Of a DNA stretch of 46,095 nucleotides, positions 1 to 8,625 are shown one piece after another (position 1 is the first letter of the stretch; each line of letters opens with the position of its first letter). A program made the position numbers and the translations under genes. The stretch covers positions 1-46,095 of the forward strand of contig PMBS01000075.1 in the NCBI GenBank assembly GCA_003153015.1. Direction: 5' to 3'. The notes beneath the pieces were generated by a model. It saw nothing but the letters and a program-made list of their open reading frames with translations. It was not told the DNA's origin and made no database searches. This DNA comes from Myxococcales bacterium. GTDB taxonomy: Bacteria > Myxococcota_A > Polyangia > Fen-1088.

Positions 1-193
1 CCGCGCCGCCGGTCGCCGCGCCGCCGGTCGATTTCGAGCCGCCCGGAGAGGTTGAGCCACCCACTACCGCAAAACCGCCAGTGCTGCTAGCACCACCAAA
101 ATTGTGATTCGTGTTGCTTGTGCCGTCCGAACAGGCGACGGCAGCGAGCAAAAGGACGGAGCAACCAAGACTGGAGACCAGTCGCATCATCAT
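1..193 (-). CDS. Gly-rich surface lipoprotein, N-terminal part only
   Basis: The gene runs off the left edge, so only 64 codons are visible. It opens with three consecutive Met codons (193, 190, 187), preceded by a GGGAG ribosome site at 198-202. The N-terminus reads MMMRLVSSLG, followed by a hydrophobic stretch and a lipobox (LAAVAC, then Ser), so a lipid-anchored exported protein is expected. After the Cys comes a Ser/Thr/Gly linker with repeated TGG and ATGGA units, the same style as the lipoproteins at 6943 and 43509. The functional domain lies outside the window, so no activity can be assigned. Which of the three Met codons is used is uncertain. Confidence 0.75.
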   Translation of the reverse strand, partial: MMMRLVSSLGCSVLLLAAVACSDGTSNTNHNFGGASSTGGFAVVGGSTSPGGSKSTGGAATGGA

Positions 194-354
194 AATTCTC
201 CCGTCAGCGGACGACCCGTGCCCTGTGGAGAGCGCCTGCAATGGCTATTGAATGCGCATTGAGGCTGGAATGTCCAGGGGCTTGGCTACGATCGCCGCGA
301 GACGTCGTAGAAGGCAGAAGGTCTGGGCAAGCCCTGCCGCGTCTCTCATAGCAA

Positions 355-384
355 AACGCCAGCCGCATTGCTGCGACTGGCGTT
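355..384 (-). terminator. Hairpin terminator downstream of the RTX lipoprotein gene
   Basis: An inverted repeat lies 26 bases past the stop of the minus-strand gene. The arms AACGCCAG (355-362) and CTGGCGTT (377-384) are extended inward by four more pairs after one mismatch, with a 4-base loop. On the minus strand the stem runs into TTTTGC, a short T tract partly inside the stem. This fits a Rho-independent terminator, though the tract is short. Confidence 0.6.
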
Positions 385-409
385 CCGACAGTCTCGCTAG
401 GTTTCTAGG

Positions 410-2701
410 CTAGAATAGTTCGCAGTCGCTGGTCGGATTCGTTGAACTTCCGCCCGACAGATAGATGTCGCCATCCCCAAGCCCACAACTCACCACGTCG
501 CTCGTTCCCTGTGTCGCGTCGATGGTGTCGAAGCCGTCGTCGCCATACAGGTGGTTGGTGCCAGCGCCGCCGATGATGTGGTCATCGTCCGACACGCCGG
601 CGGTGATCTGGGTGGCGGTGAGGGCGGTATTGTTTCCGTCGTTGCCATAGACGTAGTCGTCGCCGGCCTCGCCGTAGAGCGAGTCATTGCCGGTTCCGCC
701 ATAGATATGGTCGTTCCCGCCCCCGCCCCAGATCGTGTTGGCCTGGCTGTCACCAATCAAGGTGTCGTTGCCGCCGCTGCCGCGAATGTTGCGGACGCTG
801 GCCACCGCGGGTGAGCCGACAGTCACCAGGACGTCACATTCTGGCGTAACGAGCGTGCTGTCACCCATCGGGTGGCTGGTGCAGTTGGTCAGGTTGGTCA
901 GATCGACGTACAGCGCGTTTGCGTGATCGCCGTCGTTGTAGTCGAGGGTGTCGACGCCGCGCGCCCCTGCCGTGGCGTAGTTCGTGATGCAAACAGATGA
1001 AGCAATGTAGGGGACGAACGGCAGAGTCGTTGAGGTGGAGCTGGAGGCCGGCGTAACACAGTTCACCCCGCCGCCGTTGATGGTGTCGTTGCCGAGCCCT
1101 CCCATGAGGACGTCGTCGCCGTCACCGCCAAACAGGAAGTCTGCGCCGCCTTTGCCCTTAAGCGTGTCATTGCCGGGCCCGCCGTAGAGATAGTCTACCT
1201 GTGCACCGCCGATCAGGGTGTCGTTGCCGCTCATGCCGAAGAGCACGTGTACGATGCCTGTGATGTTCACCGCTGACGCGTCGATGGTGTCGTCGTAGGG
1301 TGTGCCGATGACGTTCTCGATGTCGACCGCAAGGTCGTCAGCTTCCGCCCCGCCCAGGCCGCCGTCGTCATACGTCGCGGTGGTGCTCAGGTTGGTCTTG
1401 CTGAAGAGGGCGCCGGCCGAAAGTGTGATGGTTGCGTTGCCACCGGCTCCCAGTGTGTCGTTGACCAGCCAGATGAACGAGGCGCCGGCTGGGTGCGTGG
1501 GCGTGACGTGGAAGTTGACGGCGCTGTGCTGAGCGTTGATGGCAGTGAATGTCGCGCCCGCTACGTCGGCCGCGGTCACGATCCCGCCCGCGCTGATGTC
1601 GATGACGAGGTAGTTCTGTGTCGGATCGTTTGGGTCGTTGGGGTCGGGCGGCACGAAAGTTCCATCTACCTTGTATTCGAACGTCTTGCTGTTCGTCCCG
1701 TCGCTGAGCGTGAAGTAGTCGCCGTTGGCGATCGGTGCTGCTTTCGCCACCAGGGTCAGCGAGCCGACCGCTGCCGCGAGGTTCGGGTGCGCGTTCAGCG
1801 TGACGCTCACCGCGCCGGTCCTGGCACTGTAGTCGACCGTATCCGTGCCCGCCCCACCCGATATCAAGTCAGAAGCCAGGCAGGTTCCCTGCGGGAACAG
1901 GTCGTTGCCATCATTGCCGAAGAGTCGGTTGTGCACGCCCGGGACCGAGTCGGCGCCACTTGTGATGGTGTCGTCGCCAACGCCCCCGTAGACCACCAGA
2001 CTGATCGCCCCGTCGAGCGCGCCGACACCCGCGCCGAGAACCGTGCCGCCCTGACCGCTGATGACGTCATTGCCCGGACCCGTGCTGACCAGGATACTCT
2101 CCACCCCGGCCATGCTGACATCAGCGAAGCTGTGCGCTGCCGTGGCAAAAGTGCTCGCGGTAGTGCCAGTAACCACGATATTCGTGTACGACACACCGGT
2201 TGACGCCTTAGTGCCCAAGGTGAAGGTGTCGATGTAGGGGGTGGTGCGGAACTCGACAATGTCGGTTCCTGCGCCCAGGTCGATCTGGATCTTGGGCGTG
2301 CTGGTGGTGGCGATGCCAAAGACGCCGGTATAGAAGTCGATGATGACCTTTTGCGCTTCCACTGCGGTGTCGTGTAGCCCGTTTTCAGTCGTGATGGTGA
2401 TTCCTTTGGTGGAGGCGACCGCGCATTCCACGGAACTTCCGTCGCTGGCGTTCGCCACGACCATGCTATCGGAGGCCCGCATGTAGAGGTAGGCAAGCTC
2501 GGTGTCCGCAACCTTGAGAGTCATATTTCCCGAGCCATCGTAGGTGCAGGGGTTGGTCAGAGCGTCGATATTGGTTTCCGTGAAACCCTCGTACCCGGCG
2601 GGGTCGAAATTGGTGCCGGCACCTTTCTGCTGACCGCAGGCACACGCCCCACTCAACAGCAATGCCATTCCAACTTGCCTAATCCTTCGATTTCCGAACA
2701 T
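410..2701 (-). CDS. RTX-type calcium-binding repeat lipoprotein
   Basis: This 763-residue exported protein starts at the ATG at 2701, with an AAGGAGG ribosome site nine bases upstream; the longer reading to 2755 lacks such a site. Residues 1-22 form a lipoprotein signal ending in GACAC before Gly. Residues of about 40-330 are a beta-rich head. From about residue 230 there are recurring GGxGxD nonapeptides (for example [41 protein letters not shown]), densest in the C-terminal third. These repeats normally fold into a parallel beta-roll that binds calcium. RTX proteins are usually secreted by type I systems without a signal peptide; here a Sec/lipobox signal is seen and no ABC exporter is nearby. 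A structural or adhesive surface role is likely. No catalytic domain is recognised. Confidence 0.85.
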   Translation of the reverse strand: MFGNRRIRQVGMALLLSGACACGQQKGAGTNFDPAGYEGFTETNIDALTNPCTYDGSGNMTLKVADTELAYLYMRASDSMVVANASDGSSVECAVASTKGITITTENGLHDTAVEAQKVIIDFYTGVFGIATTSTPKIQIDLGAGTDIVEFRTTPYIDTFTLGTKASTGVSYTNIVVTGTTASTFATAAHSFADVSMAGVESILVSTGPGNDVISGQGGTVLGAGVGALDGAISLVVYGGVGDDTITSGADSVPGVHNRLFGNDGNDLFPQGTCLASDLISGGAGTDTVDYSARTGAVSVTLNAHPNLAAAVGSLTLVAKAAPIANGDYFTLSDGTNSKTFEYKVDGTFVPPDPNDPNDPTQNYLVIDISAGGIVTAADVAGATFTAINAQHSAVNFHVTPTHPAGASFIWLVNDTLGAGGNATITLSAGALFSKTNLSTTATYDDGGLGGAEADDLAVDIENVIGTPYDDTIDASAVNITGIVHVLFGMSGNDTLIGGAQVDYLYGGPGNDTLKGKGGADFLFGGDGDDVLMGGLGNDTINGGGVNCVTPASSSTSTTLPFVPYIASSVCITNYATAGARGVDTLDYNDGDHANALYVDLTNLTNCTSHPMGDSTLVTPECDVLVTVGSPAVASVRNIRGSGGNDTLIGDSQANTIWGGGGNDHIYGGTGNDSLYGEAGDDYVYGNDGNNTALTATQITAGVSDDDHIIGGAGTNHLYGDDGFDTIDATQGTSDVVSCGLGDGDIYLSGGSSTNPTSDCELF

Positions 2702-2899
2702 GACGTACCTCCTTGGGCTTGAGACGGAAGTGTCCAGGGCGGGTGTGCGCCGCACCCTGGCACGACGGGGCCCGTCTCGTCACCCGCCGCGTTGTGCCTA
2801 GAAACTCGGCTTCAGAGCGCTCTTCGACTCGTGCAGAAGATCCGTTAAGGCGAACGGCGACTAAAGAACAGTTTCCCGGCGGCCGATGAACTTGGTCAA

Positions 2900-4156
2900 A
2901 TGTGCTCCCGTAGGGATCTGGTACCCACATTGACCCTTGTCCTTTTGGCCGCCGGATGCTCGGCGGGGAAATCGCAAGGCGGACCAGATGCAGCCGAAGA
3001 TGCTGCAGACGCGGGCCGCGTGCCCGATTCCCGAGTTGTGGCGGCCGAGACTCAAGTCGACCAAACGCGCGCCATGGATGCGGTGGACACGGCGGGTTTG
3101 CGTGATGCCACGATGTTTGATGCGGCTGGAGACCGAAACGATGTGGGAGACGCCCGAGACACGGCTGCTCCACGTGACACGGCGGGTGGGGATGTCGGTG
3201 CAGAGGTGGGAGATGGTGCGGCCGCGGCCGATTCACGTGATGCGGCCGACAGGCAAGACCGCGCGGTGGACATGCGAGATGCGGCCGTTCTGCTCGACAC
3301 GGGCAAGCCAGATGGAGCGGTAGACACCGCCGCGGTCAAGGACACTGCCACTGAAGCGAAGAAGCCGGACGGCGCAAGAGACTTGCCGCCTGCCCACGGC
3401 TGTAGCAATCCCATCCTCATCCCCATGGACAATCCTCATGTTGACCTGGCCCTGACAACCACAGGCGCGAGCCACCATGTCGACCTTCCCTGTGTTCAGA
3501 GCGGGCCCGATGTGGTGCTGTTGTTCAGCCTGGCAGAGGACGAACTGGTCTATGCCGATACTTTTGGTGCGACCTGGAACACGGTCCTCTTCTTCAGCGA
3601 CACCTGTCCTGCCGAAGCAGGGAATGACAATCCGGATGCAGGATTCGTGGCCTGCAGTGACGACGCGTGCAACACGACCCAGTCACAGGCGGTCGCGACC
3701 TTTCATGCCAACGATCACTACCTGATTCTGAGCGGTGCGAATGGCGAATCAGGCGACGTGACGCTACATTTTAGTCATGCGCCAGTGGGGAGCGGGCCCC
3801 TGGCCATGCTTGCGGCTGGAACGGCTTCGCTCAGCGGGACCACGGACGGCCTCGGGCCGTCCGATGTGTGTCAGATTCCCGGGCCTACTAGCAGCTACTG
3901 GTGGATCACTTGCCCTGACTATGTCGGAGGAGACCTGACCGCCTCGACCTGCAAGGGAGCGGCCTTTGATACGGTATTGTCCCTGCAGATCCCACGCGCC
4001 GACATGGTCTTGTGCAACGACGACTATCTGCCTTGCGGGATGCAGTCGTACATTAGCGCAACGGTCCCACCAGGCGCCGGCATCAATGTGCTGATGCTGG
4101 GCGGCTCTAGCATGGTTTCTTATGGCAGCTACTCACTGACCTATACCCGCCCCTGA
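2900..4156 (+). CDS. Asp/Ala-rich repeat lipoprotein with two C-terminal beta domains
   Basis: This 418-residue protein begins with a short lipoprotein signal (MCSRRDLVPT, lipobox LLAAGC). No clear ribosome site precedes the ATG, but no better in-frame start exists. Residues 25-165 are low complexity and rich in Asp, Ala, Arg and Val, built from loose repeats of the type RDAADRQD and DTAAV. They read like a flexible acidic stalk. Two related beta-sandwich segments follow (about 170-300 and 305-418). Each begins near a Cys-containing strand, has an FDTVL or WNTVLFF-type strand followed by a Cys/Asp loop, and ends in a YLILSG or INVLMLGG strand. This resembles pre-peptidase C-terminal-type binding modules. 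A cell-surface binding role is inferred; no enzyme motif is visible. Confidence 0.75.
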   Translation: MCSRRDLVPTLTLVLLAAGCSAGKSQGGPDAAEDAADAGRVPDSRVVAAETQVDQTRAMDAVDTAGLRDATMFDAAGDRNDVGDARDTAAPRDTAGGDVGAEVGDGAAAADSRDAADRQDRAVDMRDAAVLLDTGKPDGAVDTAAVKDTATEAKKPDGARDLPPAHGCSNPILIPMDNPHVDLALTTTGASHHVDLPCVQSGPDVVLLFSLAEDELVYADTFGATWNTVLFFSDTCPAEAGNDNPDAGFVACSDDACNTTQSQAVATFHANDHYLILSGANGESGDVTLHFSHAPVGSGPLAMLAAGTASLSGTTDGLGPSDVCQIPGPTSSYWWITCPDYVGGDLTASTCKGAAFDTVLSLQIPRADMVLCNDDYLPCGMQSYISATVPPGAGINVLMLGGSSMVSYGSYSLTYTRP

Positions 4157-4235
4157 AGTTCACGGAAGACCCAGCCTGCTCTTTGATTGCCGAGCCTTCT
4201 CGCCTGCTTTGGCCGTGCCGATATCTCTGTGCCAC

Positions 4236-4633
4236 ATGGCTCGCAAGGGTGACGTTTGCGCGACGAGAGGGCTCCTGGCTCTACTGATATTGGCCTGCCC
4301 AGCGTGTCGGCTGCTCCCGGAATTGTCGTCGACGGATAGGTTCCGTTATGATGCGAAACCAACTTCGGCAACTCCATCTTGGCCGCGACCCCTTCCAACG
4401 GGAACGAAGTCCTGCTGGCGACGTACGACTCGGCCGGAATCTGTCAGACGGCACAGACGGCAACGACCGGGTCCAGCGTCTTCGGATTCTCGGCTGTGAC
4501 TGCAAACGCCGCGTCCAACATCTACGCGGCGGGCACCATCAATGGTGCCAACCCCGCTAATTTCGGCAATTCGGTGACGGCCACCGGCGCCTATTCCGGT
4601 GGCTACAATGCCGTCCTGGTGAAATATCGGTAA
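4236..4633 (+). pseudogene. Decayed beta-propeller (SBBP-type) lipoprotein
   Basis: Two halves of one gene sit in different frames. From the ATG at 4236 the sequence reads a lipoprotein-like signal (GLLALLILACPAC) up to about 4350. The frame then loses sense, while another frame, opening just after a TGA at 4349-4351, reads a propeller end to the stop at 4633. That part has NFGNSI, ATYDSAG, NIYAAGTINGA and the closing VLVKYR, typical of seven-bladed SBBP-repeat proteins. Intact relatives are several hundred residues long, so most blades are gone: an internal deletion with a frameshift is the simplest reading. The fragment may still be transcribed but is unlikely to give a folded protein. Confidence 0.55.
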
Positions 4634-4715
4634 CGCAGCGGCACGGCCTTGGCGAACTGCGCTGTAGCGTCGAATTCGTCTGGGCTGCGACGGATGATTG
4701 CGCTAGGCTGACGGC

Positions 4716-5966
4716 GTGTCTGACACTGACCGTCTGATAATCGACGCCACGTCCACCGTCGCACCAGGCGCGCCCATGGCCCACCCCAGGAACTCTGCGT
4801 TGCGCTCGCCGCTGTTCCTCGGTGGCGCCCGCGCTGTTTCGCCTCGACCAAGCGAGAAAACCGGACGGGTCATCTCGTGGCAGCGCTATCGCGAGCGTAT
4901 CAGCTACTCTTCGTGCAACGAGGACTCGGGCAGTGAGGTCCAGGTGCTGATTCCCCATGAGGCAAAGCGCCTGGTTTCGATTTGCGCCAGCGGGGGCCGG
5001 GTGCTGAACCTTCTGCAGGATGGGGCCGACGAAGTCTGGGCAGTCGACGTGAATCCCTCGCAGACCCACCTCTTCGAACTCAAGGTTGCCGGACTGCGGG
5101 CGCTTGACCACGCGGATTTCCTGTCCTTCATGGGCGTGCGGGCCTCGCCTCGACGACTCGACGTCTACGATTCGCTGCGGCCCGTGCTGTCCGATGGCGC
5201 CCGCGCCTACTTCGACGCCAAGTCCTTTCTGGTCAAGCGCGGCGTCCTTTACCAAGGCAGCCTGGAACGTTTCTTCGGGCGCTACATAGCACGCGCAGCT
5301 CGCCTGCTGCGTCCGCGGTGGGTGCGTCGTCTTTTTTCCTGCACCGATCTGGCGGAGCAGCGGCGCCTCATGCCCGGCTGGCACGGCCCGCTCTGGCGCT
5401 TGGTAGCCAAGACCATCTGTCGCCGTGGCTTCTTCAACTTCTTCTCGCACGAGCCCGGCTTCTGGCGCTTCCTTCCTCCTGAACTCAAGTTGCACGAACG
5501 GATCCTGGGAAACATCGAACGCTATCTCGACCATCACCTGGCACGGGAGAACCACCTGCTCTGGCTGGTGTTTTTCGGCCGCTACGGCGACGAGCGCGTG
5601 ATGCCCGAGTATCTACGGGAGGATGGCTTTGCCCGCATCAAGCATGCGCTCAAGACCGTGCGTCTGAACGTGATCAACGGAGACATGGCCAGCGTTCTGC
5701 GTGCGGCACCGCCGCGGTACTTCGACGGATACTCGCTCTCCGATATCTCAGCCTATCTTTCGCACGAGGCATTCGGTGAAACCATTGAGCAGGTCGTGCG
5801 CACCGCGCGGCCGCGGGCCCGCCTCTGCTCGCGCGGGGTTTTCTATCACCGCCCCTTCCTTCCCGAGCACGCCAGCCGCCTGGCGCACGACCACGAGGTC
5901 GAGCAGCGGCTGGAGCGGGATGACCACGCGATGGTGCACTGCTTTGCCGCGGCAGAGATCCGATGA
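4716..5966 (+). CDS. btaA: BtaA-like S-adenosylmethionine:diacylglycerol 3-amino-3-carboxypropyl transferase (DUF3419)
   Basis: BtaA moves the aminocarboxypropyl group of SAM onto diacylglycerol to make diacylglyceryl-homoserine, the precursor of betaine lipids. The 416-residue product shows the family's SAM fold: a glycine-containing loop (SICASGGRVLNLL, about 88-100), the acidic strand VWAVDVNPSQTHLFELK (about 107-123), and the long Arg/aromatic-rich region of DUF3419 proteins (NFFSHEPGFWRFLP, LARENHLLWLVFFGRY). The C-terminal part (YFDGYSLSDISAYLS, then RPRARLCSRGVF) matches the second half of the methyltransferase-like core. The start is a GTG with a weak ribosome site; an in-frame ATG at 4776 is an alternative. 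It overlaps the next gene by ATGA. The usual partner BtaB, the N-methyltransferase, is not in this window. Family assignment is firm; the exact acceptor is inferred. Confidence 0.82.
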   Translation: MSDTDRLIIDATSTVAPGAPMAHPRNSALRSPLFLGGARAVSPRPSEKTGRVISWQRYRERISYSSCNEDSGSEVQVLIPHEAKRLVSICASGGRVLNLLQDGADEVWAVDVNPSQTHLFELKVAGLRALDHADFLSFMGVRASPRRLDVYDSLRPVLSDGARAYFDAKSFLVKRGVLYQGSLERFFGRYIARAARLLRPRWVRRLFSCTDLAEQRRLMPGWHGPLWRLVAKTICRRGFFNFFSHEPGFWRFLPPELKLHERILGNIERYLDHHLARENHLLWLVFFGRYGDERVMPEYLREDGFARIKHALKTVRLNVINGDMASVLRAAPPRYFDGYSLSDISAYLSHEAFGETIEQVVRTARPRARLCSRGVFYHRPFLPEHASRLAHDHEVEQRLERDDHAMVHCFAAAEIR

Positions 5967-6178
5967 CCGGTCCGCGCCTGTTTCTCAACAAACTGCGCCA
6001 GCAGCCCGGCCGCGCTCTTGCAGACTTGACCATCGACTACGCGACCTACGTGGCGATGTTTCTGTTCTTCATCTGGCTGTGGGCCATGCGCGGCCCTCTT
6101 CGCTTGCTGGGTCGGGCGACAGGGCGGGCCAGCAAGCGGGCCCTCATCGACGCGGTGGCGCGCGTGGCGCGCGGCTAG
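5963..6178 (+). CDS. Small single-span membrane protein in the btaA operon
   Basis: This 71-residue protein is translationally coupled to btaA (ATGA overlap) and ends 18 bases before the decarboxylase gene. It has a basic N-terminus, one membrane segment of about 20 residues (roughly 27-47, with YVAMFLFFIWLW), then an Arg/Ala-rich tail. I do not recognise a family. Its position between two lipid enzymes suggests an accessory or anchoring role at the inner membrane, which is inference. The tight spacing and good coding character argue that it is real. Confidence 0.6.
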   Translation: MTGPRLFLNKLRQQPGRALADLTIDYATYVAMFLFFIWLWAMRGPLRLLGRATGRASKRALIDAVARVARG

Positions 6179-6196
6179 CGCCGCTTGTAGTGTTTG

Positions 6197-6844
6197 ATGG
6201 ACCCGTTTTCGTTCCTCTACTGGCGCTTTCACGCCTTCTTCCGCGATCCCGAGCGCCATCCTCCGGCCGGCCAGGTTGTGGTCGCTCCCGCTGACGGCCA
6301 GGTTCTCTACGTCTCCGAAGTCGCACCCCATACGATGCCGGTGGTGGTGAAGAATGGAACCGAGATCCCGGTCGCGGATGCGCCTTTCGTGGGTCCGAAC
6401 GACCGGCCTGGTGTGCTGATTGGCATCTACATGTTCCCTTGGTCGGTTCACGTAAATCGAGCGCCCATCGCCGGCAAGATCACGCAGGTGAACGCGCGCC
6501 CGGCTCGTCCGGAGAACCGGTCGATGGCGCGCGCCCTCATGCACCTCATGTGGCGCCTGCCTATAGACGACCAGGTGCGCGCTTCGGTCGCCGAGAATGC
6601 TCGCAACACCATCGTCATCGAGGGGGACCTGTCGGTCGCCATGGTCCAGATTGCGGATCGCTACGTGCGCCAGGTTGACTGCTACGTGAGTCCCGGCAAC
6701 GCGGTCGAGCGCGGCCAGCGCGTCGGCATGATCCGCATGGGATCACAGTGCGACGTTTTTCTGCGACGGATCCCCGGGCTGCAAGTGCTCTGCCGGCCAG
6801 GCGATCACACGCGTGCCGGGGAAACCGTCTTGGCGCGGTACTAG
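6197..6844 (+). CDS. Phosphatidylserine decarboxylase-type pyruvoyl enzyme
   Basis: The 215-residue length fits the short class of phosphatidylserine and archaetidylserine decarboxylases. The family pattern is clear: an N-terminal hydrophobic segment with FFRDPERHPP, then VVVAPADGQVLYVSEV, LIGIYMFPWSVHVNRAPI (the conserved His region) and NARNTIVIEG. Near the end is the self-cleavage motif IRMGSQCDVFL with Gly182-Ser183. Cleavage there would make the pyruvoyl cofactor on Ser183. The usual form of the motif is RFGSR, so Met and Gln are mild departures. No phosphatidylserine synthase gene is adjacent; the upstream partner is btaA. The substrate could be ordinary phosphatidylserine or, speculatively, the homoserine lipid made by BtaA. 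The start is the ATG at 6197 rather than the TTG one codon earlier. Confidence 0.82.
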   Translation: MDPFSFLYWRFHAFFRDPERHPPAGQVVVAPADGQVLYVSEVAPHTMPVVVKNGTEIPVADAPFVGPNDRPGVLIGIYMFPWSVHVNRAPIAGKITQVNARPARPENRSMARALMHLMWRLPIDDQVRASVAENARNTIVIEGDLSVAMVQIADRYVRQVDCYVSPGNAVERGQRVGMIRMGSQCDVFLRRIPGLQVLCRPGDHTRAGETVLARY

Positions 6845-6942
6845 AGCTGCCTGCCTTGCGGCGGTTGCATTTGCGTGCACCGAACTCCAGAATATTTTCG
6901 TTCGTGGCTGCGATCGACCCCAAACCGGGGAGAAGGACTTTG

Positions 6943-8616
6943 ATGAAGCAAGCCGAATGTCTGGCGATGGTGCTTGCCATGCTGGTTCTGGGTTGCTCAT
7001 CTAGCAAAGGGTCGAGCACCCCCTCAACTGGCGCGGGAGGAAGCAATCCTGGGAATAGCGGCACCGGCGGTTCCTCACAAAGTGCGAGTGGATCAGGAGG
7101 GACTCAGCAAGCAGGGGGGCGATCAGAGAGCGGCGGTGCCACGGGGGTTGCGGGCGGAAGCGGGCTGGGTGGTGTGCTCGGGCTGGGTGGCACGACCGCA
7201 GCGGGCGGCACGCCTGCGCTGGGCGGCAGCGGACTCGGCGGCGCCATCTTGGCAGGTGGCACGACCGCGGTAGGCGGTAGCACGACCGGAACAGGCGGTA
7301 GCACGACCGGGCTAGGCGGCAGCAGCAGCGGACTCGGCGGCGCCACTTCAGCAGGTGGCAGCGGGCCTGGCGGATCGGGCGGAACCGTCAGGTCCGGGGG
7401 CACTTCTGGCTCTGGCGGGACCGGGGGCAAGAGCACGACGGCCGTTTCGGGCGGAACCAGCGGCTCGGGCGGAACTTCCAGCTCCGGCGGGCTTGCAGGA
7501 GGATCGAGCGCGACAGGGGGCTCTGCTGGCCGCGGGGGGGCCAGCGCGACTGGCGGCTCCAGCGCGGCCGGCGGCTCCAGCACAACCAGTAGCTGCGGTG
7601 CTTCCGCGGGATCAGGTCCGGTTGGGGTCTTTAGCGGCGCCCTTGCTACGGGTATCGCTTTCAAGGACACCGACGGCAAACTGGTCAACACCCACGGCGG
7701 CGGCATCATCCAGGTTTGCGACACCTTCTATATGCACGGCTTGTACTTCCCCCCAGGCCCCACGCCCAACGACTTTCATGGCGTCTCAATGTATTCATCC
7801 AAAGACCTGGCGACTTGGAAGAACGAGGGGATCGTCTTCCCCACGCAGCCGAGCGGCGAACTCGGGCCCAACCGCAATTGCGACCGGCCGCATATCATCA
7901 AGTGTCCCAAGACTGGGGAATTCATCCTCACCGCTCGTGCGTCCGACGCAGTTACGTTCCAGCAAGACAAGGAAGTCGTCTACGCGACCTCGCTCACAGT
8001 CAACGGCCAATACAGCTACAAGGGGATCCTCAAGAACGCGAGCGGACAGAGTGCCTCGCACAGTGACATGAGCGCATACGCCGACGACACAGGTGCCTAT
8101 TTCATCACCGAAAGCGGCTGGGTCTATCCCCTGGCCGACGACTGTCATAGCTGGGTATCGGGCAAACAGTACTCAGCCGTCAACGGGCCCTCGGGCGGAG
8201 GGGAAGCGCCCACCGTATTCAGGGCTGGCAGCACCTATTACTGGATCGCGTCGTACAAGACAGGATGGCGATGCAACAACAACTTCTACTCCACAGCACC
8301 GGCTATGACCGGGCCGTGGACCTACCAGGGTTACGTGGCGCCCGTGACCGACACCAGCAACGATATCTCCCTGCAGAGGACCTGGCTGTCGCAGACCACC
8401 TGGGTTCAGCCTGTCGTGGGAAGCAAGGGGACGGTCTATCTGTACTGGGGGGATCACTGGGACAACTGCGGCGCCACCAGCGGTGCCGGCTCGGACAACT
8501 CCTTGACGACCTTCGTCTTCCAGCCATTGATCCTTGACGGAACCAGCAAGACTCTGCTGCCCACCTACCTCGCCACCTGGAGTCTCGACGTGGGCGCCGG
8601 CACGTGGTCGCTTTGA
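6943..8616 (+). CDS. GH43-like glycosidase lipoprotein with Gly-rich linker
   Basis: This 557-residue exported protein starts at an ATG with AGAAGGA just upstream; the open frame extends further but without a signal. A lipobox (MLVLGC, then Ser) is followed by about 180 residues of Gly, Ser, Thr and Ala (GGSSSGLGG, GGTSGSGG units). The C-terminal catalytic part, about 220-557, looks like a five-bladed propeller of the glycoside hydrolase 43 type. It contains VNTHGGGIIQVCDTFYMHGL, GVSMYSSKDLATWKNEG, NCDRPHIIKC, SHSDMSAYADDTGAYFI, GGGEAPTVFRAGSTYYWIAS and YLYWGDHWDNC. The opening HGGG and the EAP segment are reminiscent of exo-beta-1,3-galactanase-like members. It probably trims a galactan or similar polymer at the cell surface. 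Subfamily and substrate are inference. Confidence 0.75.
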   Translation: MKQAECLAMVLAMLVLGCSSSKGSSTPSTGAGGSNPGNSGTGGSSQSASGSGGTQQAGGRSESGGATGVAGGSGLGGVLGLGGTTAAGGTPALGGSGLGGAILAGGTTAVGGSTTGTGGSTTGLGGSSSGLGGATSAGGSGPGGSGGTVRSGGTSGSGGTGGKSTTAVSGGTSGSGGTSSSGGLAGGSSATGGSAGRGGASATGGSSAAGGSSTTSSCGASAGSGPVGVFSGALATGIAFKDTDGKLVNTHGGGIIQVCDTFYMHGLYFPPGPTPNDFHGVSMYSSKDLATWKNEGIVFPTQPSGELGPNRNCDRPHIIKCPKTGEFILTARASDAVTFQQDKEVVYATSLTVNGQYSYKGILKNASGQSASHSDMSAYADDTGAYFITESGWVYPLADDCHSWVSGKQYSAVNGPSGGGEAPTVFRAGSTYYWIASYKTGWRCNNNFYSTAPAMTGPWTYQGYVAPVTDTSNDISLQRTWLSQTTWVQPVVGSKGTVYLYWGDHWDNCGATSGAGSDNSLTTFVFQPLILDGTSKTLLPTYLATWSLDVGAGTWSL

Positions 8617-8625
8617 GATGGTAAA

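Noticed and set aside
1493-2203. 236-residue plus-strand open frame inside the RTX gene
   Set aside because: Shadow of the RTX repeat coding sequence, with Arg/Val/Ala bias typical of antisense reading.
6197-6844. Naming the decarboxylase psd with certainty
   Set aside because: The family is clear, but the unusual btaA context leaves the substrate open, so no gene symbol was given.
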